Positions 7,071 to 15,478 of a stretch of DNA of 16,336 nucleotides are shown here, one piece after another (positions within the stretch are counted from its first letter, which is position 1; every line of letters begins with the position of its first letter). Under the pieces are notes generated by a model that did no database searches, was not told where the DNA came from, and worked only from the letters and a program-made list of their open reading frames with translations. The position numbers and the translations under genes were made by a program. Source of the stretch: Oscillospiraceae bacterium (GTDB lineage: Bacteria; Bacillota; Clostridia; Oscillospirales; Ruminococcaceae); the NCBI GenBank assembly GCA_016303195.1, contig JAEDMD010000020.1, positions 1-16,336 on the forward strand. Direction: 5' to 3'.

Positions 7071-7742
7071 TTACTTTCCCTCGCCGGTTTTTTCGTTGAT
7101 TATCTTAACGATTGCATCTGCCGACTGTTCAAGATCCAGCTCCGTGGTATCCACCAGAACAGCGTCCTCAGCCTGTTTCAGAGGTGAGACCTCACGGGTC
7201 ATATCCTGATGGTCACGCTCAATGATATCGCTGAGTATCTCCTCATAGCACGGGCAGTTCGGCTTCTCTGAAAGCTCTTTGAAACGGCGGTTTGCACGTT
7301 CCTCAGCAGAGGCAGTCAGGAATATCTTTACATCCGCATTTGGCAGAACAACTGTGCCGATGTCACGGCCGTCCATGATAACATTGTTCTCAGCGGCGAT
7401 CTTCTGCTGAGTTCCGAAAAGGTACTTGCGGACAGCAGGGATAGCGGAAGTTCTTGAAGCCGCCATTGAAATTTCAGGAGTTCTGATAAGGTCGGAAACA
7501 TCCCTGTCTCCGAGGAAAACTCTCTGTGCGCCGTCGATGAATTTAAGCGAAACATCGGCATTTTCAAGCGCTTTTTCAATGTCCTCGTCAGCTATTTTGT
7601 TCTCGGTGATAAAAAGGGCGATAGTACGGTAAAGAGCGCCTGTATCCACGTAAATGTAGCCAAGTTTAGCCGAAACCATCTTGGCAATTGTGCTTTTTCC
7701 TGCACCTGCAGGGCCGTCAATAGCGATGTTGATGTTCTTCAT
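7071..7742 (-). CDS. cmk: Cytidylate kinase
   Basis: Cmk phosphorylates CMP and dCMP with ATP, recycling pyrimidine nucleotides for RNA, DNA and CDP-lipid synthesis in the cytoplasm. The 223-aa length is typical. The P-loop is GPAGAGKS (10-17), followed by the conserved DTGALYR, the DGRDIGTVV nucleotide-binding stretch, and a RANRRFKE lid-type segment. A clear SD (AAAGGAG) lies about 9 nt upstream of ATG 7742. It is followed after 1 nt by plsC. Three genes not usual in this neighbourhood separate it from the flavoprotein that commonly accompanies cmk in Clostridia. Confidence 0.95.
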   Translation of the reverse strand: MKNINIAIDGPAGAGKSTIAKMVSAKLGYIYVDTGALYRTIALFITENKIADEDIEKALENADVSLKFIDGAQRVFLGDRDVSDLIRTPEISMAASRTSAIPAVRKYLFGTQQKIAAENNVIMDGRDIGTVVLPNADVKIFLTASAEERANRRFKELSEKPNCPCYEEILSDIIERDHQDMTREVSPLKQAEDAVLVDTTELDLEQSADAIVKIINEKTGEGK

Positions 7743-7765
7743 AGTAAAAACTCCTTTATGTTTAT

Positions 7766-8005
7766 TTATTTATCATGTACCCTTGCACATTCAGTACATC
7801 TCCCCAACCTGTCAAGCTCCATTTTCGGAAGTGTCCTCATAAACTCCCTTGCTGAGACTGCATCTTTGAAGTCGGGCAGTTCAATGTACGGACTGTAGCC
7901 GCTTTTTCCACATATGGCGCAGGTGTTGATGTACTTTTTGGCTGATGCGTTCCATTTTTCGATATACAGCGAAAATCCTCGTTTTGTGTGCTTGCTGTGC
8001 GACAT
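7766..8005 (-). CDS. Small protein with two CxxC pairs (zinc-ribbon-like)
   Basis: A 79-aa protein of unknown function. It is basic at the N-terminus and has two cysteine pairs, C29xxC32 (CAIC) and C70xxC73 (CTEC), about 37 residues apart. This is the geometry expected for a single zinc-ribbon site; metal binding is inferred. There is no signal peptide or membrane segment. The start is supported by GGAG 8 nt upstream, formed by the last codons of the preceding gene, from which it is separated by only 4 nt. It is therefore probably co-translated with the 122-aa protein. I do not recognise a family. Confidence 0.75.
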   Translation of the reverse strand: MSHSKHTKRGFSLYIEKWNASAKKYINTCAICGKSGYSPYIELPDFKDAVSAREFMRTLPKMELDRLGRCTECARVHDK

Positions 8006-8009
8006 GACA

Positions 8010-8378
8010 TCACTCCATATCGGGAATGTAATAAAGGTCAGCCCTTATCTCCTCGGAAAGTTCCATGAGTTTCCGCCATTCTTCGGCATTTTTCACCGCT
8101 TCAACATTCCGGAGTTCGGGATGCTCCTTTTCCATTGCACAGAAACTCTCAAACAGTGATATGCTCTTTTCGGCGATATCACAGTCTATCCAGCCTTCAT
8201 CGAGGTAAATACGCAGATTCTTCTCACAAAGATAAGTCCTGATGTAAATATCGAAATCCTCAAAAACACGTGCGCCGACTTTGATATCATCCTCTTTGAT
8301 AAGCGCTGTCGTGAACGATTCAAGGGTGCGTATATAGCCGATGTAGATATCTTCCTTTGTAAATGTGAATTTGCTCAT
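8010..8378 (-). CDS. Hypothetical protein, 122 aa, cytoplasmic
   Basis: A soluble protein with many Glu, Asp and Lys residues and a largely helical look (segments near 1-30, 45-60 and 65-110). I recognise no domain or motif. It starts 3 nt after the stop of the membrane-protein gene, and its SD (AAAGGATG) overlaps that gene's last codons; the 79-aa gene follows after 4 nt. This tight packing supports it as a real gene and as part of a three-gene unit with its neighbours. No function can be assigned. Confidence 0.75.
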   Translation of the reverse strand: MSKFTFTKEDIYIGYIRTLESFTTALIKEDDIKVGARVFEDFDIYIRTYLCEKNLRIYLDEGWIDCDIAEKSISLFESFCAMEKEHPELRNVEAVKNAEEWRKLMELSEEIRADLYYIPDME

Positions 8379-8381
8379 ATT

Positions 8382-8903
8382 TCATCCTTTCAGATTCTGA
8401 CAGACCGATATCACAAGGTCAGTCACGATGGCGGTCACAGCAATGACGCTGAATGTCACGCAGACACGTTTCGGCAGTTTTTCGCTTATCTTCCCCGAAA
8501 GCGGGTGCAGACCATAGAAATATGCCACAGCCATAATGCCGAAAATCCCGCTTGAAACTCCCGATGAGCGGTCAAGAATGGACATCGGCCATGTTTTGTA
8601 TGTCCAGAACTGCTTGTGGAAAATATACTCCAGCAGATATGACGCTCCCAGTTCAAAGACCGTAGTTATGACGAATGCCGCAATGAACAGCAGAACGGGA
8701 TTTATCTTCTTTCTTATTATAAACAGCAGAATGAACGCTCCCACGGCATAGATCGGAATTATCGGCAGGTGAAGAATCCCCCTGTTCTCGAACCTGTGAA
8801 GCAGTATCCACACCGTCACAACTTCATATATCCAGCCTACAAATCCTGCCGCCACAAATTCAAAGACGTAGCGGAAAAATATTCGTTCCGCTGAATTTTT
8901 CAT
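8382..8903 (-). CDS. Multi-pass membrane protein, PF06541-like putative permease
   Basis: A 173-aa integral membrane protein with about five hydrophobic segments (near 11-33, 48-63, 69-90, 118-135, 148-168). It has the features of the family annotated as putative ABC transporter permease (PF06541): GWIYEV in the first helix, an NRG..H.P..PIYAVGA stretch, a central helix with FELGASYLLEY, and a W-containing segment before a Ser/Gly-rich helix. No ATPase partner is nearby, so transport is not established. ATG 8912 has its GGAG only 1 nt away, while ATG 8903 (MKNSAERIFF) has 10 nt and is preferred; the longer form adds three residues. It is followed closely by the 122-aa gene. Confidence 0.78.
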   Translation of the reverse strand: MKNSAERIFFRYVFEFVAAGFVGWIYEVVTVWILLHRFENRGILHLPIIPIYAVGAFILLFIIRKKINPVLLFIAAFVITTVFELGASYLLEYIFHKQFWTYKTWPMSILDRSSGVSSGIFGIMAVAYFYGLHPLSGKISEKLPKRVCVTFSVIAVTAIVTDLVISVCQNLKG

Positions 8904-8953
8904 GTCACTCATACTCCACTCTGCTTTCTGTTTCCTGATATTTCATATATTTA

Positions 8954-10171
8954 TTAACAATTCACAGCCGCCGTATACGCCGTAGAAAAGGCTATTTGCA
9001 GGTTAAAACCGCCTGTATATGCGTCAATGTCGATGACCTCGCCTGCAAAGAAAAGTCCGGTGACAAGTTTCGACTCCATCGTTTTCGGATTTATCTCCTT
9101 GACAGATACGCCTCCGCTTGTGATGATAGCCTCGTCAATGGGACGGAAGCCTGATATCCGCACAGGAAAGGCTTTCAGAAGCTCTCCGAATTTATGCCTT
9201 TGCTCCTTTGTGATGCTGTTTACTTTCTGCTCGGCAGGTATGCCCGAAAGTCTCACAGCCACAGGTATCAGCTTTGCAGGCAGCAGCTTGCGTATTCCGT
9301 TTGAAAAGTCACGATTGAGATTTTCAGCGAAATCACGCTGTATCCTTGCGTCAAGCTGTTCAGGTGTAAGGGCAGGTTTAAAGTCAATAAGCAGTTTATA
9401 GCGGTTCGGCTTCATGTCACGGATGTGTGAGCTTGCACTGAGGACCAACGGGCCGCTGACACCGAAATGAGTGAACAGCATCTCCCCTTGTTCGCTGTAT
9501 ATCGCCTTTTCGCCGTCCATCAGCTTCAGATTGACGTTACGGAGCGAAAGTCCCATCATTTCTGTACAGTACTTGTCAGGCGAAGTCAGCGGAACAAGAC
9601 TCGGTTTCAGCTCAGTGACCGTATGTCCCACGGATTCAGCAAGGGTATAGCCATCACCTGTCGAGCCTGTATTCGGATAGGACCTGCCGCCGCAGGCAAT
9701 TATCACAGAAACCGAGGGATAGAGCTTTCCGCCAGCCTTAACGCCCGTAACAGCTCCGTTTTCGGTAGTAAGAGCGGTTACACGGGTATGTATGGTCTGT
9801 ACACCGAGATTCTTCATCTCATAAGCGAGAGCATCGGCAATATCATTGGCATTGTCGCTGACAGGGAACACACGGTTTCCCCTTTCGGTCTTGAGCGGTA
9901 CACCAAGTTCCTCAAAGAAATTCATGGTATCGTCCGCATCGAAGTTTGAGAACGCACTGTACAGAAACCTCGGATTTACGGGAATATTCTTCATATGCTC
10001 CTCAGTTGAACTGTTGTTGGTAACGTTGCATCTTCCTTTTCCCGTGATGCGGAGTTTGCGCCCCAGCTTTTCGTTCTTCTCGAAAACGATAACAGATTTT
10101 CCCCAGCGAGCCGCCTGAACCGCTGCAAGACAGCCTGCCGCACCGCCGCCGATTATGATAACATCAGTCAT
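8954..10171 (-). CDS. BaiN/HI0933-family FAD-dependent oxidoreductase
   Basis: A 405-aa cytoplasmic flavoprotein of the HI0933/YhiN/BaiN family. The N-terminal Rossmann motif is IIGGGAAG (G8-G13). It is followed by the family signature GRKLRITGKGRCNVTN (about 37-52), an internal ACGGRSYPNTGSTGDGY block, and the C-terminal FFAGEVIDIDAYTGGFNLQIA FAD-closing segment with GG. Substrates are mostly unknown; BaiN acts on bile-acid intermediates in Clostridium scindens, but that role should not be transferred here. It starts 3 nt after the ygiQ stop with an SD (AAAGGGA), so the two are coupled. In many Clostridia this gene sits just upstream of cmk. Confidence 0.92.
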   Translation of the reverse strand: MTDVIIIGGGAAGCLAAVQAARWGKSVIVFEKNEKLGRKLRITGKGRCNVTNNSSTEEHMKNIPVNPRFLYSAFSNFDADDTMNFFEELGVPLKTERGNRVFPVSDNANDIADALAYEMKNLGVQTIHTRVTALTTENGAVTGVKAGGKLYPSVSVIIACGGRSYPNTGSTGDGYTLAESVGHTVTELKPSLVPLTSPDKYCTEMMGLSLRNVNLKLMDGEKAIYSEQGEMLFTHFGVSGPLVLSASSHIRDMKPNRYKLLIDFKPALTPEQLDARIQRDFAENLNRDFSNGIRKLLPAKLIPVAVRLSGIPAEQKVNSITKEQRHKFGELLKAFPVRISGFRPIDEAIITSGGVSVKEINPKTMESKLVTGLFFAGEVIDIDAYTGGFNLQIAFSTAYTAAVNC

Positions 10172-10174
10172 AGT

Positions 10175-12100
10175 TTATCCCTTTCTTCCGCCGATCGTCT
10201 TTTTCTTCTGAGTGGCATTTCTACCCCTCTGATGCGAATTAGCGTTATTTTTTCCACGATTTCTGTCATTTCTGCTGTGGGCATTTTTCTGATTCGGTGC
10301 AGGCTTTTTATCATCCTGAACCAGACAATTGGGCGATGTACCGATGAGATCACGCCTGCCCGCCTTTTTCAGCGCTTCAAGGACGATCTCCCTGTTCTGA
10401 GGGCGGAAATACTGGAGCAATGCCCTCTGCATAGCCTTTTCTTTGGGAGTTTTAGGTACATATACCTTCTCCATCGTGTACGGGTCAAGCTCGGTATAGA
10501 ACATCGCTGTGGATATCGTTCCGGGTGTCGGATAAAAGTCCTGTACCTGTTCGGGACGTATCTTGTTGTCACGGAGGAACAGTGCAAGTTCAATGGCTTC
10601 ATTCAGCGTACTTCCCGGATGCGAGGACATGAGATACGGCACAAGATACTGCTCCTTGCCCATGCCCTTTGTGATCTCGTAGAATCGCTTCTGAAAGCGC
10701 TTGTATGCCTCGATGTGAGGCTTTCCCATCTTGTCAAGGACTACCGCTGAACAATGTTCCGGAGCAACTTTGAGCTGACCGCTGACATGGTGCATGATAA
10801 GCTCTTTCATAAACTCGTCGTCCTTGTCCTCGATAAGATAGTCATATCGGATTCCCGAACGGATGAAAACACGCTTTATTCCCTTTATTTTGCGGAGTTT
10901 CCTGAGCATTGCCAGATACTCCGTATGGTCAACTTTCAATGCAGGACACGGCTTCGGAGCAAGACATTTCTTGCCCATGCACAAACCCTTGCTGAGCTGT
11001 TTGTCGCATGACGGATGGCGGAAATCCGCTGTCGGGCCGCCTACATCGTGGATATATCCCTTGAAATCGGGCATTTTTGTAATTCTCTCAGCCTCGGCAA
11101 GAACTGACTCCTCACTTCGGCAGGTAACTCGTCTGCCCTGATGGAGTGCAATTGAACAGAAATTGCAGTAGCCGAAACATCCACGGTTATGGGTGATGGA
11201 GAAGCGCACCTCCTCAATGCCGGGCACACCGCCCAAAGCCTCATAAGATGGGTGATACTGCCTTGTGTACGGTAGCGAATAAACGTAGTCAAGCTCCTCG
11301 GTTGTAAGGCTGTAAGCAGGCGGATTCTGTACGAACATCATTTTTCCATGACGCTGTATGATAGTCTTTCCGTATACTTCATCCTGCCAGTCATATTGTA
11401 TCTTTACCGCCTTTGCGTACTCTGGCTTGCTGTCCCGCACCTGCTCAAATGACGGACACTGAGCCGCTCCGAGAGGAGTGTTCACAGGCTCGGTAAGATA
11501 GCATGTGCCTCGGATATCATGGATATCACGTATATTTTCACCATTTGCCAGTCTCGGACAAAGCTCCTGTATCTGATGCTCTCCCATGCCGTACATGAGC
11601 AGATCAGCACCGCTGTCAACGAGAATGGAAGGTCTTACGGCATCGTCCCAGTAGTCGTAATGGGCGAAACGCCGCAGAGATGCTTCAAGTCCGCCGATCG
11701 CTATGGCGATGTCGCCGAAGTATTCACGTATCTTCTGACAGTAGACTATCACTGCACGGTCGGGACGTTTTCCCGCCTGTCCGCCTGCTGTATACGCATC
11801 ATCCGAGCGCTTTCTCTTAGCGGCGGTGTAGTGTGCGACCATTGAATCAATATTTCCCGAAGTTACAAGAAATGCATACTTAGGCGCTCCGAAACGCTTG
11901 AAATCACGGTCGGTATGCCAGTCGGGCTGAGAGATAACTCCCACGGTGTAGCCCATAGCTTCGATAAGACGGGTAACGATAGCCGCACCGAAACTGGGAT
12001 GGTCAACATAGGCATCCCCTGTTATGTATATGAAGTCGAACTGCTTTATGCCCAGTTCGTCCATTTCTTTTTTCGTGGTGGGAAGGAATCCCTCGTACAT
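10175..12100 (-). CDS. YgiQ-family (UPF0313) radical SAM protein
   Basis: A 641-aa member of the YgiQ family. The N-terminal domain (about 1-290) starts with LPTTKKEMDELG and has the conserved FDFIYITGDAYVDHPSFG. The radical SAM cluster motif is CFGYCNFC (C308, C312, C315), CxxxCxxC as in classical radical SAM enzymes, within the family context RGCFGYCNFCSIALHQGR. Further conserved blocks are FIRSGIRYDY, VAPEHCS and DFYPTPGT. The last ~45 residues are a low-complexity basic tail rich in K, R, N and Q, which could bind RNA or acidic surfaces (inference). The biochemical reaction of the family is not known to me. It has an SD (AAGGGGGA) just upstream and is the first gene of the run that continues into the flavoprotein gene. 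Confidence 0.93.
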   Translation of the reverse strand: MYEGFLPTTKKEMDELGIKQFDFIYITGDAYVDHPSFGAAIVTRLIEAMGYTVGVISQPDWHTDRDFKRFGAPKYAFLVTSGNIDSMVAHYTAAKRKRSDDAYTAGGQAGKRPDRAVIVYCQKIREYFGDIAIAIGGLEASLRRFAHYDYWDDAVRPSILVDSGADLLMYGMGEHQIQELCPRLANGENIRDIHDIRGTCYLTEPVNTPLGAAQCPSFEQVRDSKPEYAKAVKIQYDWQDEVYGKTIIQRHGKMMFVQNPPAYSLTTEELDYVYSLPYTRQYHPSYEALGGVPGIEEVRFSITHNRGCFGYCNFCSIALHQGRRVTCRSEESVLAEAERITKMPDFKGYIHDVGGPTADFRHPSCDKQLSKGLCMGKKCLAPKPCPALKVDHTEYLAMLRKLRKIKGIKRVFIRSGIRYDYLIEDKDDEFMKELIMHHVSGQLKVAPEHCSAVVLDKMGKPHIEAYKRFQKRFYEITKGMGKEQYLVPYLMSSHPGSTLNEAIELALFLRDNKIRPEQVQDFYPTPGTISTAMFYTELDPYTMEKVYVPKTPKEKAMQRALLQYFRPQNREIVLEALKKAGRRDLIGTSPNCLVQDDKKPAPNQKNAHSRNDRNRGKNNANSHQRGRNATQKKKTIGGRKG

Positions 12101-12182
12101 AAAAATCCCCCTTGATTAATTAAGATCGCTGCTCTGCGGATCGTTTGATCTGTTCAGCCAAGGATGTCGTGCAATACGCTTT

Positions 12183-12638
12183 TCAGAGTGCCATAATATA
12201 TATCTGGCAAGGGTTGTCCTCGCCCCATATTTCCGTAATGACTTCCAGTTCCTTGAAGCCGCAGGCAAGATAGAAGCGGTTGGTCTCGTCGTAGTCCTCA
12301 TACATTCCCATCTTCACCGTCTTTACCTGCATGAACTGATAGCCCATTTCCTGTGCAATCTTACGGGCTTCCTCGAAAAGCTGACGACCCAGACCGTGGC
12401 GGTGATACTCTTTCAGCACACCCATAACTGCGATCTCCACAGTTTCACGGCCTGTCTCTTTCAGACAGAGAAATCCCACGTATCTGCCGTTCTCTTTTGC
12501 CGCAAGGAATATCCGGTCAACGCTTTCAGCGATGTACTGCTCTCTGCTTTCATCCACCTCGAACCAGTCGTGGAGCGCTTCAAGAACTTCTCTTGCTATG
12601 GCCTTTTTCTTCTCGTTATCTTTTATCTGTTCTATCAT
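12183..12638 (-). CDS. GNAT-family N-acetyltransferase
   Basis: A 151-aa GNAT protein that would transfer an acetyl group from acetyl-CoA to an unknown amine. The acetyl-CoA pyrophosphate-binding loop is HRHGLG (79-84), after the beta strand VEIAVMGVLKEY; its first position is His rather than the usual Gln or Arg. A C-terminal NRFYLACGFKEL segment is the standard GNAT motif B. A GTG at 12647 would add three residues, but the SD AAAGGTG (12645-12651) includes that GTG and fits ATG 12638 with 6 nt. The hairpin element at 12654-12833 ends 2 nt upstream of this SD, so its promoter must lie in the element or further upstream. Confidence 0.9.
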   Translation of the reverse strand: MIEQIKDNEKKKAIAREVLEALHDWFEVDESREQYIAESVDRIFLAAKENGRYVGFLCLKETGRETVEIAVMGVLKEYHRHGLGRQLFEEARKIAQEMGYQFMQVKTVKMGMYEDYDETNRFYLACGFKELEVITEIWGEDNPCQIYIMAL

Positions 12639-12653
12639 TTTTTTCACCTTTGT

Positions 12654-12833
12654 TTAAGGCAACACCGCACAAAGCCCGCCTGACGGCTTTGCACTGAATC
12701 TGCGGACATATTTTCCGTCATCTTGCACAGAAATCCCTTGACATACGATAGTATGCCTGCGGAATTTCTATACAATCTGACGAAAAATCTGTCACAGCAT
12801 CTTCAGCACAAGCTTTGTGCGGTGTTGCCTTAA
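12654..12833. mobile_element. MITE-like element, TTAA-bounded with perfect terminal inverted repeats
   Basis: A 180-bp non-coding element between the GNAT gene and ftsK. Its ends are perfect inverted repeats: TTAA followed by GGCAACACCGCACAAAGC (12654-12675) and the exact complement at 12812-12833. TTAA is its own complement, so it can be read either as a target-site duplication around an 18-bp repeat or as part of a 22-bp repeat. Inside, the two halves stay complementary with mismatches and meet at CATAC-GATA-GTATG (12742-12755), so the whole unit can fold as one long imperfect hairpin. It has no ORF of note. Both features are typical of miniature inverted-repeat transposable elements moved in trans. 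Confidence 0.8.
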
Positions 12834-12834
12834 C

Positions 12835-12853
12835 GGGCGGATGATATCCGCCC
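12835..12853. repeat. REP-like hairpin downstream of ftsK
   Basis: GGGCGGAT-GAT-ATCCGCCC is a perfect 8-bp GC-rich inverted repeat with a 3-nt loop, 1 nt beyond the TTAA of the neighbouring element and 15 nt after the ftsK stop. There is no U-tract, so it is not a standard terminator. Short palindromes of this look, often flanked by a run like CCCCTACC as here, recur as extragenic repeats in related genomes as far as I recall. It may protect the ftsK mRNA 3' end. Confidence 0.6.
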
Positions 12854-12867
12854 CTACCATGCATTTA

Positions 12868-15435
12868 TCAATCCATTTCCATACGCATACGGCGCTCGTC
12901 ATACTGCATCTTCGACATGAGAACTCGTCTCGGCTTTGCGCCTTCGCTCGGCCCGATAACTCCTCTTTCTTCCAGTTCATCCATGATACGTGCGGCTCTT
13001 GCATAGCCCAGCTTCAGCTTTCGCTGGAGCATTGATGTGGAAAGCTGTCCTGCGTCAACTGCCACCTTTATGGCACGTTCAACATAGTCCTCGTCGCTTC
13101 CGTCAGCATATCCTGCATCTCCGCTGTCACCGTGTTCACCCTTTGATGCAGGCACAAAGCTGTCAACAGCCTCCTCGATGGACTTATCGTAAACAACTCC
13201 GTCAAACTGCTTCTTGATGAAATCCAGAGTTGCGTTGATATCCTTGTTTGAAGCGAAACATCCCTGCACACGGACAGGATCGGTCGCACCTATCGGCATA
13301 TAGAGCATATCGCCGTTTCCGAGAAGTTTTTCTGCGCCTGCACAGTCAATGATAGTACGGCTGTCCACCTGAGATTTAACTGAAAGTGCGATTCGGCTCG
13401 GAATATTCGCCTTGATGATACCTGTGATAACATCTGTTGTCGGTCGCTGTGTAGCTACAACAAGATGCATACCTGCGGCTCGTCCCATCTGTGCAAGTCG
13501 CTGAATGGAATCTTCAACCTCATTCTTGGCAACCAGCATCATATCTGCCAACTCGTCAATGAATATTACTATCTGCGGCATTTTTTCAATGTCTCCGTCC
13601 ATCTCAGCCAGTTCATTGAATGATTTAAGATCATTTGCTCCGTTGTCGGCAAATATCGTGTATCGCCTCATCATTTCATTTACAGCCCATCCCAGAGCGC
13701 CTGCGGCTTTCTTTACATCTACTACGATAGGGATGAGAAGATGCGGTATGCCGTCAAAAACCTTGAATTCAACTATTTTCGGGTCAATGAGTATCAGCTT
13801 CACTTCGTCGGGGTCGGCATTGAAAAGGATGCTCATGATTATTGAACGTGTACAGACTGACTTACCTGAACCCGTTGTACCTGCAATGATAACGTGAGGC
13901 ATCTTGGCAATATCGCCAAGAATGACGTTGCCTGTGATATCCTTGCCTACTGCGAATGTCAGCTTGCTTGCGGCATTCTTAAAATCCGGAACTGAAAGTA
14001 TCTCTCTGAGAGTTACCATATCTTTCGTGCCGTTCGGTATCTCGATTCCGATCGCAGATTTTCCGGGAACAGGGGCGATTCGCACTCCCTGAGCCGCCAG
14101 TGAAAGGGCAATATCATCAGCAAGTCCTGTGATCTTTTTTACCTTGACACCGACACCCGGCTGTACCTCATAACGTGTGATGGCAGGGCCACGATAGATG
14201 TCCTTTATCTTTACTTCAACGCCGAAACTACGCAGAGTATTGACGATAACGTCAGCCTTTTCACGCATTTCCCTCATAGCCTCGTCCCTGTTAACACGCA
14301 CATCCGCATTTGCCAGCAATTCAAGATTCGGACGCACATAAGCAGGCTTTGCAGGAAGCGCAGGTTCAGCAGCTATCTCCTCATCAATGTCAAACGGCGG
14401 CAATTCCATAGTTTTGCTGTCTGCCGCCTTGTTTATGAGTTCTTCAAGGCTCGAATCATCCTGTTTCGGCTTTGTCGTTTTTGGCTCACGCTTCGGCTGA
14501 ACAGATTCGGGGAATATTTCAAAATCGTCATCAATGTTATGTATCTGGTCATCCGTAGGTATCCGTATATCCATGAGGAATCCGTCATCCGCAGGCTGTT
14601 CCTCTATCGGCTGTGAGAAACGGATATTCCGTTCGGGTATCGGCTTGTCTTCAGGCTGCGGCAGCATATTCACCGCCTCGATATCCTTATTGAAACTGTG
14701 TCTTTCACGGTCATCATCAATATTGTCATCGTCGATAGGCTCATCACCAAATTCTACGCCCATAAGAAGATTATCCAGACCTTTTGCGCCCTGCTTCATC
14801 CACTTGAAAGGCTTGCCGAGAATTCCGAAAAAGTCATTCATACTGCTTCCCGTAACGAACATCACAAGTACGAAAACCGCAACCGCCATGAGTATCCTTG
14901 CGCCTGCTTTTCCCATATATTTCAACAAAGGATAAGCGATGAGCCATGATGCCGCACCGCCGCCTTTAAGGGATTTTCCCTCAAGATAAAGCTGACTTGC
15001 AACCTCCAGCTTTGTGCCTTCGGGGAGCGCACCCACAGTAAATATCTGCAATGCACCGCTGGCGAGGAAAGTGAGCAGAAGTCCGCATACCACCCTGAGA
15101 GTGGTCTTTTCGTTGCTTTTGTCTTTGCCGATCATGATCGCCGAGTATAGTAAAGTTGCAGGTATCATCACAGCGGCAATGCCGAAAAGTCCGTGAAGTA
15201 TCTCATGCATGACTTTCCAGCCCGACGAGCCTGACACGAAAAACATCAGCGTCAGAAGAACTCCTGCCGCAAAAAGCAGTACAGAAGTTGATTTTCCCGC
15301 CGGGTCACGTTTGGTTTTTTTGGCTTCGGCAGGCTTGGATTCGGCTGCTTTTGGCTCAGCCTGCTTTTTTGCAGGAGTTTTTTTAGCCGCAGTTTTCTTT
15401 GAAGTTGTAGATTTTTTCTTTTTGGATTCTGCCAT
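12868..15435 (-). CDS. ftsK: DNA translocase FtsK/SpoIIIE
   Basis: An ATP-driven DNA pump that clears chromosomes from the division or sporulation septum. The protein has 855 aa. A Lys/Ala-rich cytoplasmic N-terminus (1-48) precedes four to five membrane helices (between about 50 and 200). A variable acidic linker follows (about 220-375), then the alpha domain (about 380-480) and the RecA-like motor with Walker A GTTGSGKS (519-526) and Walker B IVIFIDEL (D627, E628). The C-terminal winged-helix gamma domain (about 785-850) would read the polar DNA motifs. The tepA-ftsK/spoIIIE order is shared with Bacillus, which favours a SpoIIIE-type role, but cell division use cannot be excluded. It is transcribed with tepA, which ends 43 nt upstream. 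The hairpin elements follow its stop. Confidence 0.95.
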   Translation of the reverse strand: MAESKKKKSTTSKKTAAKKTPAKKQAEPKAAESKPAEAKKTKRDPAGKSTSVLLFAAGVLLTLMFFVSGSSGWKVMHEILHGLFGIAAVMIPATLLYSAIMIGKDKSNEKTTLRVVCGLLLTFLASGALQIFTVGALPEGTKLEVASQLYLEGKSLKGGGAASWLIAYPLLKYMGKAGARILMAVAVFVLVMFVTGSSMNDFFGILGKPFKWMKQGAKGLDNLLMGVEFGDEPIDDDNIDDDRERHSFNKDIEAVNMLPQPEDKPIPERNIRFSQPIEEQPADDGFLMDIRIPTDDQIHNIDDDFEIFPESVQPKREPKTTKPKQDDSSLEELINKAADSKTMELPPFDIDEEIAAEPALPAKPAYVRPNLELLANADVRVNRDEAMREMREKADVIVNTLRSFGVEVKIKDIYRGPAITRYEVQPGVGVKVKKITGLADDIALSLAAQGVRIAPVPGKSAIGIEIPNGTKDMVTLREILSVPDFKNAASKLTFAVGKDITGNVILGDIAKMPHVIIAGTTGSGKSVCTRSIIMSILFNADPDEVKLILIDPKIVEFKVFDGIPHLLIPIVVDVKKAAGALGWAVNEMMRRYTIFADNGANDLKSFNELAEMDGDIEKMPQIVIFIDELADMMLVAKNEVEDSIQRLAQMGRAAGMHLVVATQRPTTDVITGIIKANIPSRIALSVKSQVDSRTIIDCAGAEKLLGNGDMLYMPIGATDPVRVQGCFASNKDINATLDFIKKQFDGVVYDKSIEEAVDSFVPASKGEHGDSGDAGYADGSDEDYVERAIKVAVDAGQLSTSMLQRKLKLGYARAARIMDELEERGVIGPSEGAKPRRVLMSKMQYDERRMRMEMD

Positions 15436-15478
15436 TACGATCTCCGTTTCTTTTGTTCAATGCTGATTTTCCACAAAT

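Noticed and set aside
9467..9949. 160-aa plus-strand ORF
   Set aside because: It lies fully inside the flavoprotein gene, is Cys/Arg/His-rich in composition, and shows no domain.
10232..10750. 172-aa plus-strand ORF
   Set aside because: It is antisense to conserved YgiQ sequence; the length is a by-product of codon bias on the other strand.
12658..12829. A degenerate transposase or small RNA gene inside the hairpin element
   Set aside because: I find no ORF with transposase features, and no terminator or strong promoter to support an sRNA.
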